Below, one piece after another: positions 21,956 through 32,600 of a stretch of DNA of 64,000 bases. Made by a program: the position numbers and the translations under genes. Below the pieces are notes generated by a model. The model made no database searches. It saw only the letters and a program-made list of their open reading frames with translations, and was not told the DNA's origin. Within the stretch, counting starts at the first letter, position 1, and every line of letters begins with the position of its first letter. Source of the stretch: Astrocystis sublimbata (Eukaryota; Ascomycota; Sordariomycetes; Xylariales; Xylariaceae); contig JAJNNY010000045.1 of the NCBI GenBank assembly GCA_022453515.1, positions 124,001-188,000 of the forward strand. Direction: 5' to 3'.

Positions 21956-22473
21956 TGTCAATCCCAGTCCTGGATCTGTGAGTTGTGTTTGTGAAGTAAG
22001 TCCTTCGATCACTTGAAGAAGGAACTTGCAATGGCTAGGACTTTTTTGCTTGTTGAAGAACAAGGGATCATTTGGGTTGCCAAATAACTCACAAGACAAA
22101 GCCAATGGACATACGATACAGCCACGCTGGCATCAAAGCGCTGGCCGGTTTCAGCTCCATACAAAGCACAATACAGATTGTAATTAGTCTTTGGGACTTC
22201 TTTGCAGAGGCCAAATCCACACAGATGCTACTCGGAATCCGAAAGATGATACAGCTGCATCAAAGCCGCTTCCGGTAACACGGTTGTAGACTCCGTTTTG
22301 CGCGTCCTTTATTAACTTTTCGTACATGGATCTCTGGCATTGTCAGCGCATATGAAGAAACTATCAGATTACGTTACGGCTTCTACCATTAAATTAATAC
22401 GTTGGCCGCTTGACCTTTCTACCTGATACTTGTAAAAAATTATAGCAATTTGAATTACAGTATAAGCCCACTC
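21956..22473. other. Short divergent promoter between orphan and SET genes
   Basis: 518 bases between divergent start codons, possibly a shared bidirectional promoter. The left 150 bases are open in frame with the orphan protein. From 22380 the sequence is AT-rich, leading into the SET gene ATG. Confidence 0.45.
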
Positions 22474-24002
22474 ATGTCGCACACTAAGCTTTCGGATATC
22501 TCCGACACCGACAACCCATATGAGGTTAGGGAGGCCGGGGAAGGTAGGGGCATGGGCTGTTTTGCGACGCGCGATATCAAGCCAGGCGAGACTGTCATGA
22601 TAACTTTCTCAGATTTGCATGTGGACGATATCGATTCCTTTGAGACGAAAACGAATGGTCTTATTGAGTTGTATGAGAAATCCGAAGAGTCTGTCAGGCA
22701 AGGATGGGATGCTCTGTTCGCCCATTACGAAACGCCCAAAATCAAATGCTATGTGAGGGCCTTAGAGAAGCAGAGACCGGATGGGACTTATTTCACGCCG
22801 GAGGAGGTAAAAAAGTGGCTGGGTGTGGTTCTTAAGTTCGACAGCAACAACTTTGGGAGTGATAGGGAAGACGTAGCTGTATTGTACCCCGAAGCGTCTA
22901 GATTTAACCATTCAGTACGTACTTCGCAAAAGCTCCCCCCCCCACCCTATCACTAGCTTCCTGTCTTTTCAAGTATCTCAGCGCGGTTTCCCTGGCTTGA
23001 CTCGTTGGCCGCCGACCCTTTTACAAGATGGTCGGCTTAACTAACTTGGGGGCGAACGTAACAGTGCGACCCAAATCTAGATTGGGAAAACTCGACGTAT
23101 ACGGAACGATGGGTGGCCCGGGCGAACCGACATATCGCCACGGGGGAAGAGTTGACAATAGCTTACACTCCACCCCATGAAGAATGCGAGACGCGGAAAG
23201 CAGATCTCCAAAAAGATTGGGGATTCCAATGCGACTGTCCCAAATGCACCGAGGGGTTAGATCTCTACACCACCTCGCTCCAGCGCGCTCGGGACATCCT
23301 TTACGGACTCGATGGAGTTCGGGAGAGCCGCAGGTATGATCATAGGCGAAATGACATACAGGAATTGGCGGACCGGTGTCGTATCCGAACCACGCTGCTG
23401 AAAGAGATCGTCGATCGAACGCCGGAAGGTGAGGACCATAAATGGCGTGCCAGGCAATACGCAATGGCGTGAGTACCTACCTACCTACCTACCTACCTAC
23501 CTACCTAGGTAGTCAAAGCAAACAAGTCGATAGATTCACCCACTGATAAGTTCACGAGGCAGATTGTCGGACGCCGCCACTTTCCATAGCCATTGGAGCA
23601 ATGATTGGCAGGAAACTGCGGATAAAGAGGAATGGAAGAGTGACTGGCTCGCCGACCTAGAAGAGGCCGAACAGCATTCCGAGCTGCACGTAGATTACTG
23701 CGGAAGAGCACTGTTGGTGATGAAAGATGTTTGGGATGATGGACATGAACGTAAGACTATTTTATTTTTCTTTTTCCTGGAGAAGAGCGATTGCGCGAAG
23801 CAAATTGCTTGTTGCTTGCTTCTCCCTCACAAGTTGTTCGCTCAAGACGACATCAGGTCCAGGTGCTAACGTGCGTTGTGCAGTTCGCGAGTTCATGGGC
23901 AGGTATTTCAGACAGGCCAGGTATGTACTCAAAAAGGTGAGGAAGAGAATAGAACAGGACGATTTCGAAGAGGGCGATCCTGAGCAGGAAGAACCCGAAT
24001 AG
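22474..24002 (+). CDS. SET-domain protein (SMYD-like lysine methyltransferase)
   Basis: Exons 22474-22914, 23065-23468, 23563-23750 and 23884-24002 give 383 residues. SET hallmarks are in order: EAGEGRGMGCFATRDIKPGE near the start, the SAM/substrate motif SRFNHSCDPN across the first splice, then GEELTIAYTPPHEEC with the catalytic Tyr region, and a post-SET-like CDCPKC. No MYND zinc finger separates the SET halves; the insert is helical and charged. The C-terminal third is acidic and helical. Such fungal SET proteins are probably lysine methyltransferases, but the substrate (histone or other) is unknown. I took the first ATG (22474); the frame is open a little upstream only with a non-ATG codon. 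Intron 2 contains a TACC microsatellite. Confidence 0.88.
23474..23508. repeat. (TACC)n microsatellite in SET gene intron 2
   Basis: About eight tandem TACC units starting just after the GTGAGT donor, ending in ACCTAGGTAG. It is intronic and does not disturb the splice sites. Confidence 0.9.
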
Positions 24003-25814
24003 ATATCGTTTCTAGTGTACCATTCTTGTATATAGATACGACGTGACTATAGCAATTGAAAGACCAAAGCAGCGAGTTCAATTCAGTATTGTAGTTGGGA
24101 GGATGGATATAGTCAATTACACACATGTTTACATAGAGCAAGCAGAGACTTGGCAGAGAATAATTAAAAGCAGTACATACCTAAGCCACGTGGCGGGCAG
24201 CTGCATGTCGCGGGCGAGTAAGATAATGCGAAGTTTAGGAGGAGGTTGTCGCCACTTTTTCCTAAACAACTTTCACATGCCAAAGCTGTCCCGCGCGTCC
24301 CGTCCAATCAAATCGATGCTGATTCCCAGAACAATAAGCGGCTCAAAAGATAAAACCACGACGGATCAGCTGCTAAAACCTACAGTCGGAGAAAGCAGAG
24401 TCAGGCAGCCCCCTCAGGTCTCCCCCTGCAGTCAAGCGTTTCCAATAGTCAGATGACCAACTCGTGGTTGTGGCTGCGCCCGGCCGAGATGGATATTCCG
24501 GGGAAACCTAGGCATCCGTCTGCACAGTCGCAGAGCTAGCTAATACCTGCAAGCTAGCGTCTCTATGTAGTCCAGGCCCCAGGGGTGGTCGTCCCTCGCC
24601 TCGCCTTACTTGGACATTCACATGCTTTTCTCTCTCTTTTTTCCTTTCAATACGTAGTGGCAGGTAGCTACTCCGTAGTCTGAATCAATACCATGTGGCG
24701 ACGATTTCAGGGTTCAAGGGTTACAGAGGCAACCTTAGAAAGACGAACAACAGCGCAGGTAACGAACGCTAACGAAGGCCTAATACCTGAACTGTGATTG
24801 GTGGTTGCAGCAATTAATATACTCTTTTTCTTGGGGTCAAATTTCTAGTTACCTATGCAGATGTGGTTCAGCACACGAGATCATTACACGATATGCTTCA
24901 TGGTACGTCTGAAGACGATGTTTAATATGCAAGCAATTGATCCATGATGCGATGTTATGTTCATGATGTAACTGGGATGCCTAGGCGCATGCTGGCGCTA
25001 TGGGGGTTAGTGGCTACCGTCGGCGATAGTTGCTTGTCGGCTGACTCGGCCGCTTTTGGATAAAGCCTCGGCAGTCCTCCCGCTCGCTCTGCTTCGCTCG
25101 AAGACACCATTGAGTATTACTAAAACACAAAAATCAAGTTCGTATAGCAAGAGACACAGCATATATGAATAAAAAATCGTAATTCTCAGAGCTAATTTAA
25201 ATCAGGATATTGTGTAGTAAGTACTTAATAAATACAAGCAACAGAGCACTGTCTGCTTGACCTTTGTTGCATGCTGTCCTGCGTGTAAGTCTGGGCAAGA
25301 TTGTTGGTATTGGAGCTCCCTAGTCAGCTCACGGCGCCACTCAAAAAGGTGGAGATAGTGGGCTCTGGGGGGGCAGTTTCTGGGGTTGGGCCGCCTGTAC
25401 TTAGTGGCAGCTGCAGGCGGGAACCCGCTGTAGGTATGTCCCGTTAGGCCAATTCGGCAAGGTGCTCAGACCAGAGCCCGCAGAGGCTCAGACGACCTCG
25501 GCTCATGTCTCCCAGGAGTCCAGGGCTTGCACGAATCAGCGTGTCCGCATTTCCCAGTTGCCCCAGCTAGCTTCGTCACTTTGTTCTCGATATGAACTCG
25601 ACGCATTCCTGACTCTGACATTCCATTGTTCCTACTTCTACCATTCCTCTCTCTCCATCCTCGTCTTCGACACCAATCCCTCATCTTCACGCATAGACCG
25701 AGCCAACACACACAGCGTTGGGCTTCATTCTACCTTTTCCATTCTTTCACTCTTGCTTGTCCGTTTTGATACCCCTCTCCGTCGCCAGAGAGATCCTTTG
25801 TTAGCCAGTGCAAG
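24003..25814. other. Intergenic region with AT-rich island
   Basis: About 1.8 kb. An AT-rich island spans about 25110-25260 next to a C/T-rich stretch (25075-25105, CCCGCTCGCTCTGCTTCGCTCG-like), which may be a degraded repeat. The last 300 bases form the C/T-rich leader and promoter of the fumarate reductase gene. The open frames there (25462-25830) read through the leader and are not supported. Confidence 0.5.
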
Positions 25815-27871
25815 ATGGCTCCTCGTGTGATTGTTGTTGGTGGTGGCCGTAAGGAAACTCACCAAACCCCCGTCGCCATCTGAATGCGATGCGCTAACTT
25901 GAACTCACCATGCAGTGTCTGGTCTCAGTGCTGCTCACACCATCTACCTAGCCGGTGGCAACGTCGTCGTTCTCGACAAGCAAGGTACGACTGGAAAACA
26001 GAGAAAATCACGGTTCCATGAGTATCCAATCGCTAACACCGCCATCGCAGGTTTCTTCGGTGGCAACTCCACCAAGGCCACATCCGGCATCAACGGTGCC
26101 CTGACTCGAACCCAGGTCGACCACAAGATCCAAGACAGTGTCAAGCAGTTCTACGATGACACCCTCAAGTCCGCCCGTGACAAGGCCAGACCCGATCTGA
26201 TCAAAGTTCTCACATACAAGTCCGCCGCCGCCGTCGAGTGGCTGCAGGATGTTTTCAACCTCGACCTGACACTGGTCTCGCGGCTCGGGTAAGCGCGCAT
26301 TTGCTCAGCGATATCAATTGTCTTTGGGAATATCTAACTGACAATGTCCCAGTGGTCACTCCCAGCCCCGAACACACAGAGGCCACGATGCCAAGTTCCC
26401 CGGTATGGCCATCACATATGCTCTCATGCAGCGGTTAGAGGAGCTCGCCGAAACCGAGCCCGAACGCGTGCAGATTATCAAGAAGGCGCGCGTAACATCT
26501 CTCAACAAGGAGGGCAACAAGGTCACTGGTGTTCAATACGAAGCTAGTGGTGAGCCTGCAAGCTTGGAGGGCCCTGTCATTCTGGCTACTGGCGGTTACG
26601 CTGCCGACTTTAGCGACTCCTCTCTGCTGAAGAAGCACAGGCCTGACACCTTCGGCCTCGCCACCACAAACGGCTCGCACGCCACTGGTGACGGTCAGAA
26701 GATGGTCATGGCCATTGGTGGAAACGGTATCGACATGGACAAGGTGCAGGTCCACCCCACGGGTCTGGTAGATCCCAAGGACCCCGGCTCCAAGTGGAAG
26801 TTCTTGGCCGCCGAAGCCCTACGTGGCGAGGGTGGTCTGCTGCTCAATGCAGACGGTGACAGATTCTGCGATGAGCTCGGCCACAGAGACTATGTTTCCG
26901 GTATGATGTGGAAGGAGAAGGAGAAGAGCAAGTTCCCTATCCGCTTGATCCTCAACTCGAAGGCTTCCAACACGCTGGACTTCCACACTCGCCACTACTC
27001 TGGTCGTGGCCTGATGAAGAAGATGACCGGAAAGGAGCTTGCCAAGGAGATTGGCTGCACACCCGATCACCTCCAAAAGACATTCACAACCTACAATGCC
27101 ATCGCTGATGGCAAGCAAAAGGATCCTTGGGGCAAGAAGTTCTTCCACAACGGGCCCCTGGACATCAACGACGACTTCCACGTCTCCCTGATGGAGCCCG
27201 TGCTGCACTTCACCATGGGTGGTATCGAAATCAACGACAAGGCCCAGGTCCTGAACCAGTCTCAGCAGCCTTTCGAGGGTCTATTTGCCTGTGGTGAGCT
27301 GGCTGGTGGTGTTCACGGTGCCAACCGATTGGGTGGTTCCTCTCTGCTCGGCTGTGTCGTCTATGGCCGTGTCGCCGGTGACACTGCCAGCAACTATCTT
27401 TTCCAGCAGGCTCTCTCGGGAACTGCTGGTGCCGCCCAACGTCTCGGTCAGATCTCGCTTCACATCGATCCATCCCAGCCTGGCAAGGTATCGGTCGAGT
27501 GGGGCAACGGCGCTACCGCCTCTGCCTCATCCGCCGCCGGCAAAGCGACAGATGCGCCCAAGGGCGAGGCCGCCACACCACCCAAGCCCGACCCGAAGAA
27601 GTTCTCGGTCCCTGAAAAGGAGTTCACCATGGAGGAAATCGCAAAGCACAACAAGAAGGACGACTTATGGGTCGTTGTCAAGGGTGTAGTCATGGATCTC
27701 ACCAACTGGCTCGACGAGCACCCTGGTGGTCCCCAGGCTATCATGAACTTCATGGGCCGTGACGCTACGGAGGAGTTCGAGATGTTGCACGACGATGAGG
27801 TCATTCCTAAGTACGCGCCCGAGCAAGTGATAGGGCGTGTCAAGGGCCAGGAGGTCACGCTTGAGATATAG
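25815..27871 (+). CDS. osm1: FAD-dependent fumarate reductase with C-terminal cytochrome b5 domain
   Basis: Soluble flavoprotein reducing fumarate to succinate (Osm1/Frds-like), fused to a cytochrome b5 heme domain. Exons 25815-25848, 25916-25984, 26051-26288 and 26353-27871 give 619 residues. The N-terminus APRVIVVGGGLSGLSAAH is the FAD-binding Rossmann motif. FFGGNSTKATSGINGA, VQVHPTGLVDPKDP, and the C-terminal FACGELAGGVHGANRLGG followed by SSLLGC are fumarate reductase/succinate dehydrogenase flavoprotein signatures. After a low-complexity Ala/Pro/Lys linker, EFTMEEIAKHNKKDDLWVV starts the b5 domain, with the heme ligand His570 in DEHPGGPQ and a second ligand in the MLHDDE segment. There is no obvious signal peptide in this model; cytosolic or organellar location is undecided. 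The fusion occurs widely in ascomycetes. Confidence 0.93.
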
Positions 27872-28943
27872 GACAAGAGTCCCGAAGCTAAGGACGGATA
27901 TATCAATGCTAGCTACGAGCGCATATGAGAGAGCGCCGTGAGCTTGAAAATGTAGTATGACAGGATGGCGCACTGAGCGTATTGTCCCATTTGGGGTTTT
28001 TGTATTGATATATTGGGACTGATGATGTCCCTTCAGCATGAACCAATTGCATGTCTGCGCATGTATAGCAGATAACGAAGCATTGCAATGGAATGTTATT
28101 CACTTTGAAAACGAATCTCCTTCTCCTCCCTGAGTGTGGTATCTGAATGAAATGACTTCAACTGGTGGCTACCATGTGAGGTTTGCGACGTTGTTAAGTT
28201 TGCAAAGGTCTTTACCCTTGTTGATACCTAGTAGAGCATTTGGACTGGATCTGAGTGTAGAGGTGCTTCAAAGTACCTACACGAGAGTAGACGCGCCCGA
28301 TGTCTCACTTCCTGTTGTCTTGATACTTCTCGATTTTACTTTGCTGCAATGAGAGAAGCCGCATCTAGAATTACCATGGAACCCATCCGTTCAGATCTGT
28401 ATGTCCAGTCATAGTCATGATTAGGTAGGTACCCATTTATCCGCAAATGCAAAGCGCAAGAACAGGTAGATATATCGAAGAAGACACAGCTCCTAAAAGG
28501 GGGGAATGAAAGGCAAAACAAAAAGGATGGGGGGAAAAAGATGAAAAAAATTGGTTGCATCTCTTTGAAAAGCGTGTCATCCTTAGTGCAGGGGCCATGC
28601 TACTGTAACAGAAGTTAGTATTGTGGTGGCGGGCGGGTTCGAACCGGGGAACTTCTTACATCTTCTCTGTATCGTTTCAAATTGACCAAATGCCCGAAGG
28701 CGAAAATCAGATGCACTAAAGATCATCATATCCCTCCTCCTACCACCTGGGCAGAGCGCATTACCCTTCACCTGAAGCATTCGACTCTATTGAATGAATG
28801 GATGCACATTGGATCCGAGACTTCTTTTCCAATATCCAATTTACTTTGTTTCCAATTCTAGGTACATTTATTTCATATATGTACACCGTATTACGTGCAC
28901 ATGCGACATCCAGCTGCTCTACCCCATCCTGCAAAGCCAATCA
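27872..28943. other. Intergenic region (about 1.07 kb)
   Basis: Terminator of the fumarate reductase gene and then noncoding DNA. A palindromic GGTTCGAACC at about 28636 resembles a tRNA B-box but no tRNA folds around it. Purine-rich 28490-28555. No gene seen. Confidence 0.5.
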
Positions 28944-29452
28944 ATGGCCGGCGAAGATAATTCCCTCCCTCAATCTCACCTAAATTCTCCATATCCTTCA
29001 ATGCCCACACTTCATTAGATTCCCCATAAAGGCGATGGACTCGCTGAGGTTCAGACTCTGCAGCGAATAGCAGATGAAGAATTATTGAAGCATTTCCATA
29101 CACCTAATGCAGTAGGAGCATTCACATGTCCTTACTGCGACAGATCATACAAGACCTCGGGCGCAGTTATGCTGCACTTCCAACCACACAACAGTCTATT
29201 CTTCGTCTGCACCGTGCCCGAATGTCGAGCGAATGTAGGTGAATTTCGTCTGTCTTGTTGGCGTGAGGAGAGAGAGAAAGCGGCGGATTGCTCTGGATAT
29301 CTCGGACAGCACTTTACTTTATACATATACCCTCGGAGATCGAGAAGTTGCATCACAACGCAGGTGTTTTCCACTTCCGCCCATGGGTTTCCCCGGACCT
29401 CGTCCCCTTCCACAGGCTGACATGGGTTGCCGTTGCCATATCAAGCCCCTAG
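28944..29452 (+). pseudogene. Probable C2H2 zinc-finger pseudogene
   Basis: An ATG at 28944 opens a frame reading MAGEDNSLPQSHLNSPYPS and meeting a TAG at 29016. The same frame continues open past it as KGDGLAEVQTLQRIADEELL and then FTCPYCDRSYKTSGAVML, a C-x2-C-x12-H-x3-H zinc finger, followed by a Cys-rich segment FVCTVPECRAN. A GTAGGT donor at 29235 and a later plus-strand open segment (about 29330-29452) suggest one intron and a final exon ending VAVAISSP. No intron can remove the TAG, since no GT donor lies between the ATG and it. So this is a nonsense-bearing relic, a shorter gene starting later, or a readthrough case. Confidence 0.35.
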
Positions 29453-29564
29453 ACCCGCGCTACCTATGTCTCGCCATCTTATCTGATCGGTAGATTATGG
29501 TGATAAAGCTGACTGACTGACGTCCAGCGATGACGGCAAATCAAGGAGTACTTAACTAGGTATC

Positions 29565-29610
29565 CTTGACTTGCCTTGGACTTGTCTTGTCTTGCCTTGC
29601 CCAAGTCAAG
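29565..29610. repeat. Small inverted repeat
   Basis: CTTGACTTG (29565-29573) and its reverse complement CAAGTCAAG (29602-29610) flank a 28-base loop made of CTTG/CCTTG units. Could be chance within a CTTG-rich tract. Confidence 0.5.
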
Positions 29611-32600
29611 TCAATCAAGCACAGAGCCGCCCGCACCTTCGGCGGTGCTGACCGTGAACGGACCGACCGACCAACGCATGGGTAGCTCGGCTCACCTCAT
29701 CTCACCCGGTGAAGTCTGTCTGTGTGTGTCTGTGTGTGTCAAGCTTCTTCCATTTTAGATGAGTGCTCGAGCAGATACTCAGGGTAAATAGAGTTTGTCA
29801 TTACTTGAACGTCTCTCAGTCAGCGAGGCTAAAGGCGTAAGTAACTGTGTGAGTGAGCAGATTTTACGCATATGCAGTTTACATGCGAATGAAAATTGTT
29901 ACGAAATTAAGATTCGCATGCATGTCTACCCTCCTTACTAAACAGCAATTCCAAATGTAAATCCTTCGTTCATGTGTTCATGTTCTACCCAGCTAAAGCT
30001 AAAGAGACCGACGCAGCCAGCTCGCATAAGCTGACTGACATGGACAAGACAAGCCCGTCAGAAGCTTTGTCCATTTCTTTTTCGCGACCTACTCCTCATA
30101 ACTCAGATGGAATAAGAGAAAATGCAATAAAATCAAAGGGCAGGATGGGGAGGACATGGTTATCACTGCCTGCAGCCCTGGCCAGACAGACAGACAGATT
30201 GGGTGGCAACCCACCCGCAGAGGTAATTACCTGCCATTTTATTTCTCGATAGTGCCCTCCTTACTTATGCGTCTTCTATAAGATGTAAGGAAAGAAACTA
30301 TGGTATTGTAAGTAAACCACTTCTAGAACGCTTGGTAAGTAAGCTTCCATGACATAGTACTGAATTGTAAGAGGTCCTAGCTGGGCAGAGAGGAGAGACA
30401 GCAGAGTGAGAAAAACAGTAATTACACGAAAGATAGAGGCTTTGTGTTGTGTTGTGTTTCCTTCCTAAACCCAAGCTGATCTGCAAGCAATACACCATTC
30501 CATTAATCAATCCCATTATACAGCAAAGGACTGGCGGAGCTCGTGACGTGCTATTTTTGACCATAGGTGGGATGGTAGATGCCGACCTACTTAATAAGGA
30601 GACAGGTAGGACAGAAGGGTCTTGGTCCTCGCTCGCCTTCGTCGTCCCCTCATGTAGATAGATAGGTCCCGTAATTAACGTGTAATTATGGTATCAATCA
30701 TGGGGGATCGCATCGCACTTCTAGAAACCCCCTTGATAAGCTTATGCGGCTATGACTAGACGTAGGGAGATGGAGAGAGGGGGGGGAAGTCATACGTGAT
30801 ATGCCGCTTGTCTTGTGTTCCTTCTTTCCTTCCCTCGCCCCAGCCCGGGATATCGCAGTTCTGCATACTGGATACTGTAATTATTCTTGCTTGCACAAAA
30901 ACTAACTAGTCAGTGAGACTCGTGACAGTTGACTTGACTTGCTACGATTGTAGGACCAAACAAAAGGGTCTTTCTTGGTCGTCAGGGAAGGAGAATGGTT
31001 GTCGTCGTTGTTTCTGTGGAACAGGCGAGTGCGACCAACCAACGGGGTTTCTGTTTAGTAATGTTGGTGTCTCGGTCCCCGTGATTCTGCGTTACGCGGT
31101 AGTAATGTCGGCAATCTCAGGTGTTGTTGATGTTGAAACAGTCTGCTCTGCCCCTATTGGAGCTATAGGGGCGGGCCGGGATTTGAAAGGGACCACTAAG
31201 GGCGGTGGTATCATTAGGGATTGTGTAGAGTATATTTTAGGAACTGGTACGAGATGAGAGCATTTCGTCTGGTTGAACACAAGTGAAGGGGATATCTATT
31301 GGCATCTCAGCAGAGCTAGTATAGAGGGCGAAAAGGCTAGCTAGAGGATAATGGTTTGGGAGTGGACTCGGTGCGAGATGGGGTGATGTGCAGAGGGTTC
31401 GTCATCGCTTTTGGTCTCATACATTCGGTCAGAGTTTTCTTGCCACTTAGCTTCGAGTTCGAGCTTGGAATCACGATGGTAGGGCCTGTGATCATAGAGG
31501 ATGGATACCCAGGTACCTAGGGTAGGCAAGGTACAGAAGGCCTAGTTCTTCATTTGCTCAGCAGCTCTGTGTTGACGGCGATGATGGGGTATGACGAGAG
31601 AGCATGTAGAGTAATACTGTGCCTGTTGAATGGAACGGTGATCGGTGCAACAGAAGGTTTGGTTTCTCAGGTGCTTCTTAAACTTGATGTTGGAACGAAC
31701 AGACTCTCACAGTTCCAGGACACGAGCAAGCTGAAGACACGTTCCTGTGAGCCTCCTCTGGTGGCATGGCTTTTTGACACTTCTTTTCATTCCTAGTGAT
31801 CCCAAGATATTCTAGAGGTAAAAAGGCCGCTCATTGCCAGGAGTCAAGCGTATTTCTGATGGGTAAGCGACCGGATTCACATGCGATAGATATTGAAAAT
31901 ACTTCCGTTTGCTGTCTATATCCCTTTTCAAACGTACACGCCAGTATATGATCAACCTAGAAGTCACACGGAACTGGGTGTTCCTGACCGCGCATAGGTA
32001 TTTGACTAAACTACCGCAAACCTTCTAGAAAAGTCAGAGTTCTTTCCGCAGTACACCAATAGGGGAGTTGGCAGTATCACGAGGAACATCGGCGATCCGT
32101 AAGAGGAAATAAGCATAGCTAGAGGGGAGTTCATGGGCTGATGTGCAGCTGTACGATGTGCAACCGCGACGAAACATCCAACACCCACGTTCTCCCGCCC
32201 TTCCACTCCCAAAAAGAGAAAATGAATCCGGGACGTTTTCGCGGAAGGACAGGACAATAATAAAACAGGACGGGTCAATCTCCTCATTCATCTTGTAAAA
32301 GTAACACCTGTGCGAGTTCGTTTTGTTCCAAAAGCTTCCGAAACACAGAGGCGTCATCTGCCACGACGTGTAACTCGCACTCACTAAAGTATCTTGGCCA
32401 AGACCTGGATGTCTGTTTGGGTAGTCCTGTGCGACGGAACTATGCAGCTGGTACTGTTGGAACTTTGACGTAGCCTGGCAGTTTCATATGTAGAATGCAT
32501 GGAACTAAATTGTGAATGCAGCTCTTGCTGGAAGCATGGTATGAGCTGCCACATCAGGGAGCGCTTGCCACTTGTGAGACTTTTGTTGACAAGAGGACAT

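Noticed and set aside
22072..22278. Plus-strand 68-codon ORF in the divergent promoter
   Set aside because: No motif, no upstream leader, overlaps the open upstream extension of the orphan gene.
28630..28650. GGTTCGAACC that looks like a tRNA B-box
   Set aside because: No partner arms: neither strand gives a T-stem of five pairs, an acceptor stem or an A-box at the right distance. It is a palindrome by itself.
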